A stretch of 64,000 nt of DNA. Origin: Azospirillum sp. TSH58. GTDB taxonomy: Bacteria; Pseudomonadota; Alphaproteobacteria; Azospirillales; Azospirillaceae. The notes below the pieces were generated by a model that did not search any database, was not told the DNA's origin, and saw only the letters and a list, made by a program, of their open reading frames with translations. The position numbers and the translations under genes were made by a program. This document shows positions 39,669 to 48,004 of this stretch, one piece after another; position 1 is the first letter of the stretch; every line of letters begins with the position of its first letter. The stretch is from positions 2,494,001 to 2,558,000 of the forward strand of contig NZ_CP022364.1 in the NCBI RefSeq assembly GCF_003119115.1, in the 5' to 3' direction.

Positions 39669-40243
39669 CGTGTGCTGGCATGTCGCGGCGGTCATCACTG
39701 CCGGACCGGCCATGGGCTCCGCGACATCCTGGCTGGTTGCATCCCGGCTGTGGGCTGGGGAATGGGCGGCCCGCCCCTCTGTCGGAGCTTGGTTCGCTCG
39801 GGCCGGCCGCGGGCCCGCTGCAATGAGCCGTCAAACTACCGGCCCCGGCCGGTCCCGGCCAGCCTGGGAAACGGCTTGCCACTCCCTGCCGCCCCCAACC
39901 ACCAAAAGACGAACGTCTTTCGATGACGCCTCGCCCTTCGGCGTGGCGCATTTGCGCCTGCCGAACCGCTCCGATAAGCGCCGGCGCTCCGCCGGGATGA
40001 CCCCACGCCACTCCGAGCAAGCGAGTCGCGACGCGGAACCGGTGGCGGGGCGCTGAGGGGGGCAGGAAGGAGGCGGCAGGAAGGGCGCGGCAAATCCAGC
40101 CGGGCTGCAGAAACTGCCTGACCGTGCGCGTGGGGAACGGCCGGGGCCTCTGACCACCGCTCCGGAAGGGAGTGGTGTCCCTTCCGGAGCGGTGGACGGT
40201 GCTTTCCGGCCCCGCGATTCCGGCCCCGCGTTCCCGGAACGTC
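39669..40243. other. 575-bp non-coding stretch with stacked inverted repeats
   Basis: No gene is credible on either strand. The stretch contains several small palindromes (AAGACG-AA-CGTCTT near 39905; GCC/GGC-rich repeats at 39830-39870) and a very strong hairpin at 40154-40195. It separates dksA from the convergent flgH and is the longest gene-free interval in the window. Confidence 0.6.
40154..40195. repeat. 18-bp perfect-stem hairpin downstream of flgH
   Basis: CCACCGCTCCGGAAGGGA, a 6-nt loop GTGGTG, and the exact reverse complement. No T-run. It could be a Rho-assisted terminator, an mRNA 3'-end stabiliser or a REP-like element; it lies 50-90 bp beyond the flgH stop. Confidence 0.75.
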
Positions 40244-41029
40244 TTAGAAGGGCATGATGATGTCGAAGAGCTGCTGGCCGTAGCGGGGCTGCTGCACGTC
40301 GGTGATCTGGCCGCGTCCGCCGTAGGAGATGCGGGCCTCGGCGACCTTCTCGTAGCTGATGGTGTTCTGCGCGGTGATGTCCTCCGGCCGGATCACGCCG
40401 GTGATGATCAGGTCGCGCACCTCGTAGTTCACCCGGACCTCCTGGCGGCCCTGGATCACCATGTTGCCGTTGGGCAGGCTCTGGGTGACCAGCGCCGCCA
40501 CCTTCAGGGTGATCTGCTCCTTGCGGTTGATGGCGCCCTTGCCGTCGTTCGAGGTCGAGCTGGAGAGGTCGAGCAGGCTGTCGGCGCTCACCCCGTCGGG
40601 AAGCGCGCGCTGCAGGGCCTTGCCTTCGAAGCCGAGGAAGCTCGGCATGCCGGCCTTCTCGGAGTTGCCGCGGGTGCGGGTGGTCTGGTTGTTGAGCTGG
40701 GCCTGATCGTTGATCTGGATGTCGACGGTCAGCAGGTCGCCGACCTTGGCCGCGCGCTGGTCCTTGAAGAAGGCCTTCGCGCCGGTCCGCCACAGGGAAT
40801 TCGGGTTGCGCTCCGTCGGCAGCGGGGTGGGCATCGGCAGGCTGACCGGCTGGTAGCCGGGCTGGGCCTGCGGGTCCTTGATCTTGGTGAGCTCGGGAGC
40901 GGAGCCGATGTCCGCCACGCGCGACATGGCGTTGCAGGCGGGGAGGCCGGCGGCGACGGCGGCGAGCAGAGCGAAGCGGAAGGCCGTGCGGACCGTGGTC
41001 TTGGGGGCGGTCATTCGGAAGGCGGGCAT
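40244..41029 (-). CDS. flgH: Flagellar L-ring lipoprotein FlgH
   Basis: 261 residues from the ATG at 41029 (AAGGAGA upstream). The signal peptide ends in the lipobox LPAC, so the mature protein is lipidated on Cys and placed in the outer membrane. SLWRTGAKAFFKDQRAAKVGDLLTVDIQINDQAQLNN and the C-terminal RPEDITAQNTISYEKVAEARISYGGRGQI signature are present. Last gene of flgF-flgG-flgA-flgH. Confidence 0.95.
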   Translation of the reverse strand: MPAFRMTAPKTTVRTAFRFALLAAVAAGLPACNAMSRVADIGSAPELTKIKDPQAQPGYQPVSLPMPTPLPTERNPNSLWRTGAKAFFKDQRAAKVGDLLTVDIQINDQAQLNNQTTRTRGNSEKAGMPSFLGFEGKALQRALPDGVSADSLLDLSSSTSNDGKGAINRKEQITLKVAALVTQSLPNGNMVIQGRQEVRVNYEVRDLIITGVIRPEDITAQNTISYEKVAEARISYGGRGQITDVQQPRYGQQLFDIIMPF

Positions 41030-41042
41030 GGGAGCTTTCTCC

Positions 41043-41813
41043 TTACTTCGCAATCACGCCGGGCTTTGCCACGGCGACGATGTTGGGGCCGGCGACGGTC
41101 GCTTCGAGGATGCGGTTCGACTGGGTGTTGACGACGCGGATCACGTCGCCCCGGCCGCCGTCCTGCAGGGCCTTGCCCTGGACCGACAGGGTCAGGTTCT
41201 CGGTGGCCAGCGTGATGGTGACCAGCGCCCCCTTGTCCACGACCCGGGGCGACTGCAGGTCGCGCAGCCGGACCGGCTGGTTCACGGGAACGCCGCGCCG
41301 CGGCGTCAGGCCGATGAGCTGGGCGTCGGTGGCTGCGATGTCGCTGCCGGCGAGGTCGGCGCGCACGTCCTGCCAATCCACGTCGCCGGGGCCGATCACG
41401 TCGCCGGGCGCGATGCGCCGCGACAGCACCGGCACCTGCACCACGCCGTAGGCGCGGCCCGACACCGGAAGGCGGACCACCGGGCGGGTGTCGGCCACGA
41501 TCATCTCCGCGGCGAAGCGGCCCTGCACCGGGTTGTAGTAGAGATTCTCCACCGTCAGGCTGCCGGCGCCCGCCGGAGCGCGCAGCTCCACCGCCCGGTT
41601 GTCCAGCTCCATCTGCAGGCGGCCCGTGGTGATCTGGCGGGACAGCGCGTCCGACAGCGCCGCCTCGACATGGGCCGGGCTGTAGACCACCGCTTGCGGC
41701 GCCGCGGTCGCGGAGGCCGTGCCGTCCATCGTCTGGGCGAGGGCCGTCGGGCCGCCGGCGAGGGCGGCGGCGAAAAGGGCGGTGCCGAGGATGCGGAGGG
41801 CGGGGCGGGACAT
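41043..41813 (-). CDS. flgA: Flagellar P-ring chaperone FlgA
   Basis: 256 residues with a signal peptide (ALFAAALAGGPTALAQ), then the SAF-like domain VPVLSRRIAPGDVIGPGDVDWQDVRADL and the C-terminal VKG-like segment QSPRVVDKGALVTITLATENLTLSVQGKALQDGGRGDVIRVVN. It acts in the periplasm in P-ring assembly. 13 bp before flgH and 44 bp after flgG. Confidence 0.93.
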   Translation of the reverse strand: MSRPALRILGTALFAAALAGGPTALAQTMDGTASATAAPQAVVYSPAHVEAALSDALSRQITTGRLQMELDNRAVELRAPAGAGSLTVENLYYNPVQGRFAAEMIVADTRPVVRLPVSGRAYGVVQVPVLSRRIAPGDVIGPGDVDWQDVRADLAGSDIAATDAQLIGLTPRRGVPVNQPVRLRDLQSPRVVDKGALVTITLATENLTLSVQGKALQDGGRGDVIRVVNTQSNRILEATVAGPNIVAVAKPGVIAK

Positions 41814-41857
41814 GGCGGAAATTCCTTGCGAGAACGGGCCTTACGACGGAGTCGGGA

Positions 41858-42643
41858 TCAGCGGAGCTGCGAGGCCTGCTGCATCATCTCGTCGGTGGTC
41901 TTGATGACCTTGGAGTTCATCTCGTAGGCGCGCTGGGCGGAGATCAGGGTGGTGATCTCCTGCACGATGTTGACGTTGGAGGTCTCCAGCGCGCCCTGCA
42001 CCACGCGGCCGAAGCCGGGGGCGCCGGGGTTGCCGCCGACCGCCTCGCCCGACGCGCCGGTCTGCAGGAACAGGTTGTCGCCGACGGCTTCGAGGCCGGC
42101 CGCGTTGGCGAAGGTGGCGAGCTGGATCTGGCCGACATTCTGCTGGGCCACCTGGCCGTCCAGCTTCACCATCACCTCGCCCGACGCGTTGATGGCGACG
42201 TCCACGGCTTCCGCCGGGATGGTGATGGCCGGCTGCACCGGATAGCCGTCGGCGGTGACGATGATGCCCTCCGGCGACAGCTTGAAATTGCCGGCGCGGG
42301 TGTAGGCCGTGTCGCCGCTGGGGAGCTGCACCTGGAAATAGCCGGAGCCGTTGATGGCGACGTCCAGCTTGTTGTCGGTGACCGTCAGGTTGCCCTGCTC
42401 CAGCACGCGGGCCACCGCGGCGACGCGCACGCCCGCACCCACCTGCACGCCGGTCGGCACGATGGTGCCGGCGTCCGACGAGGTGGAGCCGATGCGGCGG
42501 AGGTTCTGGTAGAGCAGGTCCTGGAATTCGGCCCGCTGCTTCTTGAAGCCGGTCGTCGTCGCGTTGGCGATGTTGTTCGAGATGGTTTCGACGTTCAGCT
42601 GCTGGGCGATCATGCCGGTGGCGCCGATGGCGAGGCTGCGCAT
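41858..42643 (-). CDS. flgG: Flagellar distal rod protein FlgG
   Basis: 261 residues, MRSLAIGATGMIAQQLNVETISNNIANATTTGFKKQRAEFQDLLYQ start, and the C-terminal QGALETSNVNIVQEITTLISAQRAYEMNSKVIKTTDEM ending typical of rod/hook proteins. It forms the distal rod through the P and L rings. Second gene of its operon. Confidence 0.97.
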   Translation of the reverse strand: MRSLAIGATGMIAQQLNVETISNNIANATTTGFKKQRAEFQDLLYQNLRRIGSTSSDAGTIVPTGVQVGAGVRVAAVARVLEQGNLTVTDNKLDVAINGSGYFQVQLPSGDTAYTRAGNFKLSPEGIIVTADGYPVQPAITIPAEAVDVAINASGEVMVKLDGQVAQQNVGQIQLATFANAAGLEAVGDNLFLQTGASGEAVGGNPGAPGFGRVVQGALETSNVNIVQEITTLISAQRAYEMNSKVIKTTDEMMQQASQLR

Positions 42644-42669
42644 GGTCCTTACTCCTTAAACGCGGTCGA

Positions 42670-43392
42670 TCAGGCCGTGCGGCCCAGCTTCTGGATGGCG
42701 CTGCGGATGCGCTCGTGCTCGTTCTCGATCAGCTTCTGGTTGGACTGGTACTGGCGCTGGATCTCGATCAGCGCCGTCATCTCGACCACCGGCTTCACGT
42801 TCGAATTCTCTAGCATTCCCTGTGCCACCTTCGTGTCGGCGGGGGCCGCCTGCGGCTCCTCGTCGCTGACGTAGAGGCCGGCCCCGACCTCGGTCATCAG
42901 CTGCTCGTTGCGGAAGGTGACGATGTTCAGCCGGCCGACCTGACCCAGCTCGGTGGAGACGGTGCCGTCGCCGGACACCATGATGTCCCTGGTGCCGTTC
43001 GGGATGGCCAGGGGCTGGCCGTTGTCGCCGAGGACCGGCAGGCCGCCGCCGTCGACGATCTGGCGCTGGTCGTTCAGGCGGAAGTTGCCGGCGCGGGTGT
43101 AGCGCGGGCCGCTCGCCGTATCGACGGTGAAGTAGCCGTGGCCGGTCAGCGCCAGATCCAGCGGGTTGCCGGTCTGCATCATCCCGCCGGCCGAGAGGTC
43201 GCGCACCACGGCGCGGTCCTGCACGAAGCTGATCTGCTCGTGCATGCCCGGACGCTCCAGGAACTCCGTGAACAGCATGCGCTGCTGCTTGAAGCCCGTG
43301 GTGTTCATGTTCGCGATGTTGTTCGAGATCACGTCCAGCTGGCGGCGCAGGGTCATCTGGCGCGACAGGGACACGTAGATCGGGTTTTCCAT
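42670..43392 (-). CDS. flgF: Flagellar proximal rod protein FlgF
   Basis: 240 residues from the ATG at 43392 (MENPIYVSLSRQMTLRRQLDVISNNIANMNTTGFKQQR), with AAAGAGG upstream. The C-terminal rod signature MTALIEIQRQYQSNQKLIENEHERIRSAIQKL is present. First gene of flgF-flgG-flgA-flgH, with a sigma54 promoter 56-71 bp upstream and paired enhancer-like boxes beyond it. Confidence 0.95.
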   Translation of the reverse strand: MENPIYVSLSRQMTLRRQLDVISNNIANMNTTGFKQQRMLFTEFLERPGMHEQISFVQDRAVVRDLSAGGMMQTGNPLDLALTGHGYFTVDTASGPRYTRAGNFRLNDQRQIVDGGGLPVLGDNGQPLAIPNGTRDIMVSGDGTVSTELGQVGRLNIVTFRNEQLMTEVGAGLYVSDEEPQAAPADTKVAQGMLENSNVKPVVEMTALIEIQRQYQSNQKLIENEHERIRSAIQKLGRTA

Positions 43393-43447
43393 CGGCGGCC
43401 TCTTTCCATTCGGGCCGGGGGAGCGTCCCGACCGGCGCAAATGGCAA

Positions 43448-43463
43448 TGCACGGTGCGTGCCA
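43448..43463 (-). promoter_or_regulatory. sigma54 promoter of the flgF operon
   Basis: On the minus strand TGGCAC-N5-GTGCA (43463-43448), 10 of 11 consensus positions. Start near 43437, about 45 nt before the flgF ATG. Confidence 0.78.
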
Positions 43464-43527
43464 GCGGCGGAGAGTGCCGGAAAGACCACGATGACGGTCG
43501 GTGGCGCTGGCGGGGAAGCGTCTGCCG

Positions 43528-43585
43528 GGCAAGAACTGCCGGTGGGCTGGCAAGGGCTGCCGCCCGACGCCGGGCAAAAGCGTCC
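43528..43585. promoter_or_regulatory. Array of FlbD/ftr-like boxes upstream of flgF
   Basis: GGCAA-GAA-CTGCC (43528-43540) and GGCAA-GGG-CTGCC (43549-43561), centres 21 bp apart, with a weaker third copy GGCAA-AAG-CGTCC at 43573-43585. The first two lie about 97 and 118 bp upstream of the predicted start, the same spacing as at fliK. Confidence 0.58.
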
Positions 43586-43888
43586 CGTTTCCGCGGCGCG
43601 GACGGCGCGCGGTTCGCAAGGCCGCTCCCTCCGCCGGAAGCGGGCGGACGGTCGGCGGACGAGGCGGGGCAGGGCGGTGCGGAAGGGGGGTGCGGGCGTG
43701 GCTCGGGCGTTCGCTCCTCGGTTGACGGGGATCTCCGGCGATGCCCCAATCAAGAACCGTGCCGCCGCCTGTGGTTGCGCTTCTGTCACAGCCCCGGACC
43801 GTGCCTGAAAGGCTTTGTTAACTATCCGAAAGATAGGGTTGCTGGGCTGGTAAGGCCACGCTCCGCCACCGCTCGCGCTTAGGATTCC

Positions 43889-44410
43889 ATGACCGCGCAC
43901 GCTGAAGACGACGTTCCGACCGATGGCCTGCCGCGCAAGAAATTCAGCGGCAAGAAGCTGGTCCTGTTCGTCATCCTGCCGCTGGTGCTGCTGATCGGCG
44001 CCGGGGCGGGCGTGTATTTCAGCGGCCTGCTCGATTCGCTGCTCGGCAAGAAGGAGGAGCACGCGGAGGTGCCGGCGGAACCGGCGCAGCCCGATCCGCA
44101 CGCGGCCCCGGTCTTCTACGACCTGCCGGACATGCTGGTGAACCTGAACAGCGCCGGCAAGCGTCCGGCCTTCCTGAAGATCAAGATCTCGATCCAGCTT
44201 GCGAAGGGCGAGGACATACCGGCGATCGAGCATGTGCTGCCGCGCATCATCGACAACTTCCAGGTCTATCTGCGCGAACTGCGGCTGGAGGATCTGAAGG
44301 GGTCGGCGGGCATGTACCGCCTGCGCCAGGAGCTGCTGATGCGGATCACCGCGTCCGCCCACCCGGTGAAGGTCAAGGACGTTCTGTTCAAGGAAATGCT
44401 GGTCCAGTAG
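43889..44410 (+). CDS. fliL: Flagellar basal-body protein FliL
   Basis: 173 residues: short cytoplasmic N-terminus, one membrane segment (LVLFVILPLVLLIGAGAGVYF), an acidic linker and the periplasmic domain with FYDLPDMLVNLNS and FLKIKISIQLAKGED. FliL surrounds the stator and supports motor torque. First gene of fliL-fliM-DUF6468-motE. The upstream region (43590-43888) has a TTAAC half-site near 43818 and a TTGACG at about 43736, but no convincing promoter. Confidence 0.92.
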   Translation: MTAHAEDDVPTDGLPRKKFSGKKLVLFVILPLVLLIGAGAGVYFSGLLDSLLGKKEEHAEVPAEPAQPDPHAAPVFYDLPDMLVNLNSAGKRPAFLKIKISIQLAKGEDIPAIEHVLPRIIDNFQVYLRELRLEDLKGSAGMYRLRQELLMRITASAHPVKVKDVLFKEMLVQ

Positions 44411-44428
44411 GGGCGGCGGAAACGGGCC

Positions 44429-45511
44429 ATGAGCAACACCGAGGAACTGAGCGAAGAAGAACGCCTTGCCGCCGAATGGGCCGCCCTCGCCGAAGACGGC
44501 GGCGACATGGGCGACATGGCGGACATGGGCGGCGGCGGTTCGACCCGCGTCCTGAACCAGGACGAGATCGACAGCCTGCTCGGCTTCGACCAGGGCGGGG
44601 CCGGGGACGGCGACAACTCCGGCATCATGGCGCTGGTCAACTCGGCGCTGGTCAACTACGAACGCCTGCCCATGCTGGAGGTGGTCTTCGACCGCCTCGT
44701 CCGCATGATGTCCACCAGCTTGCGCAACTTCACCTCCGACAACGTCGAGGTCAGCCTCGACCAGATTTCCTCGGTGCGCTTCGGCGACTATCTGAACTCC
44801 ATCCCGCTGCCGGCGATGCTGTCCGTCTTCAAGGCGGAGGAGTGGGACAACTACGGCCTGATGGTCGTGGACTCGGCGCTGATCTACTCCATCGTGGACG
44901 TGCTGCTGGGCGGGCGGCGCGGCACGGCGGCGATGCGCATCGAGGGCCGCCCCTACACGACCATCGAGCGCAACCTCGTGGAGCGCATGGTCCATGTGGT
45001 GCTGTCCGACCTGTCCGCCGCCTTCGATCCGCTGTCGCCCGTGACCTTCCGCTTCGACCGGCTGGAGACCAACCCGCGCTTCGCGACCATCGCGCGCCCG
45101 GCCAACGCGGCGGTGCTGGTCAAGCTGCGCATCGACATGGAGGATCGCGGCGGGCGCCTGGAGCTGATGATCCCCTACGCGACGCTGGAGCCGGTGCGCG
45201 AGCTTCTGCTCCAGATGTTCATGGGTGAGAAGTTCGGCCGCGACTCGATCTGGGAAACCCACCTCGCCTCGGAGCTGCTGGTCACCGACGTGGACATCTC
45301 CGCGGTGCTGGACGAGGTGACGATGACCCTGCACGACGTGCTGAACTGGCGCGTCGGCACGCGAATCCTTCTGAACGCCACGCCGGACGGCACCATCGAG
45401 CTGCGTTGCGGCGACGTTTCCATGTTCCAAGGCCGCATGGGCCGCAAGGGCGGGCACATCGCCGTGCGGATCGAGCGGGAGCTGCCCAAGCAGGAGGTCA
45501 TGCGGCTATGA
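44429..45511 (+). CDS. fliM: Flagellar motor switch protein FliM
   Basis: 360 residues. The N-terminal extension carries the CheY-P binding peptide VLNQDEIDSLLGFD (about residues 41-54), then the CheC-like middle domain (ALVNYERLPMLEVVFDRLVRMMSTSLRNFT) and the C-terminal SPOA domain ending in RIERELP. An acidic Met/Asp/Gly-rich stretch (GDMGDMADMGGGG) precedes the peptide. It forms the C-ring and sets rotation direction. The stop overlaps the next start (ATGA). Confidence 0.96.
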   Translation: MSNTEELSEEERLAAEWAALAEDGGDMGDMADMGGGGSTRVLNQDEIDSLLGFDQGGAGDGDNSGIMALVNSALVNYERLPMLEVVFDRLVRMMSTSLRNFTSDNVEVSLDQISSVRFGDYLNSIPLPAMLSVFKAEEWDNYGLMVVDSALIYSIVDVLLGGRRGTAAMRIEGRPYTTIERNLVERMVHVVLSDLSAAFDPLSPVTFRFDRLETNPRFATIARPANAAVLVKLRIDMEDRGGRLELMIPYATLEPVRELLLQMFMGEKFGRDSIWETHLASELLVTDVDISAVLDEVTMTLHDVLNWRVGTRILLNATPDGTIELRCGDVSMFQGRMGRKGGHIAVRIERELPKQEVMRL

Positions 45512-46218
45512 GCCCGACCCTCACGCTCGTCCTCGATCTGGTGATGGTGGGGCTGCTCGCCGCGACCATCGCCTACGCGATCATCCTCAACCGGCAGATC
45601 ATCAAGCTGCGGGAGAGCCGCGGCGAGATGGCCGAGCTGGTGCGCGGCCTCAACGAGGCCATGTCGCGCGCCGAAACCGGCGTGCGCAGCCTGAAGAAGA
45701 CGGCCCACGAGACCGGCGACGACCTTCAGCGCACGGTCGCCAAGGCGCAGACCCTGCGCGACGAGCTGGAATTCATGATCGAGGCCGCCGACGCCATGGC
45801 CAACCGGCTGGGCAATGTCGGTGGGGAGCGGCCGAAGCCCGGCCCCGCGGCGCGTCCGGCGGCACGCCCCGGCCTGTCCGCCCGTCCGCCCGTGGCCTCC
45901 CGCCCGGCGGTCGCCCCGCGCCCGATCGTCGAGGATGATCTCGGTCACGACGACCACGATCTCCACGATCACGGGCACGACGACCATGATCTCCACGATC
46001 ACGGCCACATCGACCACGACGATCACGACGACCTGCCGCCGCTGCGCTCCGCCGCGTTCCGGAACGAGCCGCTGCGCGCCGATCCGTCGCGGGCCGAGTC
46101 CCTGGCGCGCCGCCCGACGACGGCGCCCGATCCCATCCTGCGCGAGGGCGAGAGCCTGTCCCGCGCCGAGCGTGAACTTCTGCAAGCCATCGAGAACGCC
46201 GGCAAGGGGGTCGGATGA
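45508..46218 (+). CDS. DUF6468 membrane protein of the flagellar operon, with His/Asp repeat
   Basis: 236 residues from the ATG at 45508. An N-terminal membrane helix (LTLVLDLVMVGLLAATIAYAIIL) is followed by a long coiled coil (residues 30-100), as in the DUF6468 family found in alphaproteobacterial fliL-fliM operons. Residues 147-175 are an almost pure His/Asp stretch made by a 30-bp tandem repeat, a likely divalent-metal ligand. Overlap with both fliM and motE indicates translational coupling and a motor-related role. Function is unknown. Confidence 0.75.
   Translation: MSPTLTLVLDLVMVGLLAATIAYAIILNRQIIKLRESRGEMAELVRGLNEAMSRAETGVRSLKKTAHETGDDLQRTVAKAQTLRDELEFMIEAADAMANRLGNVGGERPKPGPAARPAARPGLSARPPVASRPAVAPRPIVEDDLGHDDHDLHDHGHDDHDLHDHGHIDHDDHDDLPPLRSAAFRNEPLRADPSRAESLARRPTTAPDPILREGESLSRAERELLQAIENAGKGVG
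45946..46004 (+). repeat. 30-bp tandem repeat coding for His/Asp tract
   Basis: Two copies (45946-45974 and 45976-46004) of a unit beginning CACGACGACCA and ending CACGATCACGG, one mismatch, in frame, extended by further CACGAC triplets to about 46031. Confidence 0.85.
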
Positions 46219-47168
46219 GCGACGCCACCAGCACGAAAGGCGCATCCTCCGCGCCCGGCGGAGAGCCCAAGGTCGTGATCCGCCCGGCCGGGGCCACCCC
46301 GACCGGGGTCCGCACCAGCCAGAGCGTGGCCGCCCAGCCGCCGGCCCAGGGCGCCGCGCAAGCCGCGGCCCAGGCCGCCGCCAAAGCCGCCGCCAAAGCG
46401 AAGCCGAAGGCCAAGGCGAAGGCGAAGCGCAAGCCGGCGGTCCCGCGCCGCCCGCTGTCGGAGCGGATGCGCGAGAAGATGAAGGCGTGGCGCTTCCGCA
46501 TCCTGCCCTTGACCATCTTCGTCGCCGTCCTGATGCTGGGGGTGCGGGTCGGCGACCTGTGGCGGATCACCACGCGCGACGCCCGCTTGCCGGAGTTCCC
46601 GGCGACCCTGGCGCAGGGGCAGAGCGCCCTTCCGGCGCCGCCCATGCAGCTTGCCGCCAACGGCGCCAAGCCCTCCCCCGAACCGGCCCAGGGCGGGTCC
46701 AGCAACGGCGCGCCGCCCAACCCGACGCCGCCGGACAACGCCGCCCTCGGCCCGGTCAAGAACGAGGAGCTCCTCCAGCATTTCGCCGAGCGCCGCGCCG
46801 AGATCGAGCGCCGCACCAAGGAACTGGAGCAGCGCGAGGCCCTTCTGACCGCCGCCGAGAAGCGCATCGACCAGAAGGTGCAGGAGATGGAGAAGGTCCG
46901 CACCGACATCCAGAAGCTGATGCGCCAGGGCGACGAGAAGCAGGCCGCCCAGCTCGAAAGCCTCGTGAAGATCTATGAGACGATGAAGCCCAAGGAAGCC
47001 GCCCGCATCTTCGAGGAGCTGGACATGCCCGTCCTGCTGGGGGTGGTGGAGAAGATGAAGGAAACCAAGACGGCGCCGATCCTGGCCGCGATGGACCCGC
47101 TGAAGGCCAAGGAACTCACCTCCGCGCTCATCGAGCGGCGCGGTCTTCCCGCGGCACCGAGGAACTGA
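46215..47168 (+). CDS. MotE-family flagellar protein
   Basis: 317 residues: an Ala/Lys-rich cytoplasmic head (AAKAAAKAKPKAKAKAKRK), a membrane anchor (RILPLTIFVAVLMLGVRV), a Pro-rich linker, a coiled coil (about 190-245, KELEQREALLTAAEKRIDQKVQEMEKV) and a C-terminal MgtE-N-like domain (YETMKPKEAARIFEELDMPVLLGVVEKMKETKTAPILAAMD). In Sinorhizobium MotE stabilises the periplasmic motility protein MotC. Fourth gene of the fliL operon. Confidence 0.85.
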   Translation: MSDATSTKGASSAPGGEPKVVIRPAGATPTGVRTSQSVAAQPPAQGAAQAAAQAAAKAAAKAKPKAKAKAKRKPAVPRRPLSERMREKMKAWRFRILPLTIFVAVLMLGVRVGDLWRITTRDARLPEFPATLAQGQSALPAPPMQLAANGAKPSPEPAQGGSSNGAPPNPTPPDNAALGPVKNEELLQHFAERRAEIERRTKELEQREALLTAAEKRIDQKVQEMEKVRTDIQKLMRQGDEKQAAQLESLVKIYETMKPKEAARIFEELDMPVLLGVVEKMKETKTAPILAAMDPLKAKELTSALIERRGLPAAPRN

Positions 47169-47370
47169 ATACACCTTCTGACTGTGATGACGGGAAGAAG
47201 GGCATGTCCGGGCGGCCGGTCATACCCGCCGCCCGCGATGAACCTACTGAATATACGTACACGTACTGTCAGGATGGTAGACGGCCTGCGACGGTCGGCT
47301 TCGGTTCATGTTGGCTCCGGCGTGTTCGGGCAACGCAAGTTCGCCCAACCGCAAGAAGGAAGGAGACAAG

Positions 47371-47709
47371 ATGAACGACCAGAACAAGGGCCGCAGCTCA
47401 GGCGGCCAGCATTCCGGCGGCAACTTCAAGAACGATCCGGAACGCGCGGCGGAAGCCGGCCACAAGGGCGGCCAGGTTTCCGGCGGCAACTTCAAGAACG
47501 ACCCGGAGCGTGCCTCCGAGGCCGGCCAAAAGGGCGGTCAGGCGTCCGGCGGCAACTTCAAGAACGATCCGGAGCGTGCGTCGGAAGCCGGCCACAAGGG
47601 CGGTCAGGCGTCCGGCGGCAACTTCAAGAACGACCCGGAACGCGCATCGGAAGCGGGCCGCAAGGGCGGCGAACACAGCCATGGTGGCGGGCGGAGCGGC
47701 GGGAGCTGA
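47371..47709 (+). CDS. KGG-repeat stress protein (con-10 family)
   Basis: 112 residues made almost entirely of four 22-residue units of the form SGGNFKNDPERASEAGxKGGQA, preceded by a 15-residue head. KGG-motif proteins are hydrophilic, probably disordered, and are induced by osmotic, desiccation or general stress. Strong ribosome site (AAGGAGG-like GAAGGAAGGAG). It stands alone between motE and cheZ. The 200 bp before it contains TGAAC-N18-CGTA, a weak match to the EcfG general-stress promoter. Confidence 0.9.
   Translation: MNDQNKGRSSGGQHSGGNFKNDPERAAEAGHKGGQVSGGNFKNDPERASEAGQKGGQASGGNFKNDPERASEAGHKGGQASGGNFKNDPERASEAGRKGGEHSHGGGRSGGS
47413..47676 (+). repeat. 66-bp tandem repeats of the KGG gene
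   Basis: Four direct repeats starting at 47413, 47479, 47545 and 47611, each containing CCGGCGGCAACTTCAAGAAC; the high DNA-level identity suggests recent expansion or homogenisation. Confidence 0.9.
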
Positions 47710-47987
47710 CCGCCGGGACTGTTTCACCGCAAGGGTTCCGTTCCTGACTGTTTCAGTGGCGGACCAGCCTGACGGGACAGTCGCTCTGCGAAACGGTGAA
47801 GAAGGGCCGCTCCCAAGGCGGCCCTTTGTCCGTTTGCGGACTTCGATTGAAACAAATTGCCGCATCTCTCTTTAAAGTTCGACAATGGCGAGCGTTGGTT
47901 GAACGCCTGCGGGCGCAGAGCAACGCTTCCGCTTTCTTTCCGGCGGCGTGATTCCGTTCCGTCTTTGCGTTGCGACGTTTCAGGCGC

Positions 47988-48004
47988 TTAACGGCGTGTT
48001 AACC
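47988..48004 (+). promoter_or_regulatory. CtrA box upstream of cheZ
   Basis: TTAA-CGGCGTG-TTAACC: both halves and the 7-bp spacing of the Caulobacter CtrA site (TTAA-N7-TTAAC) are perfect. It lies 168 bp upstream of the cheZ ATG in a gene-free interval, with no competing gene start. Confidence 0.75.

Noticed and set aside
39831..40793. A minus-strand frame across the non-coding interval into flgH
   Set aside because: It is in another frame of flgH, rich in Arg and Gly, with no start region or conserved motif.
43818..43823. TTAAC before fliL as a CtrA site
   Set aside because: A single half-site with no partner at the correct spacing.
42656..45457. A minus-strand frame of over 900 codons spanning flgF, the intergenic region and antisense to fliL and fliM
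   Set aside because: It reads an alternative frame of flgF and the shadow of fliL-fliM; no independent coding signal.
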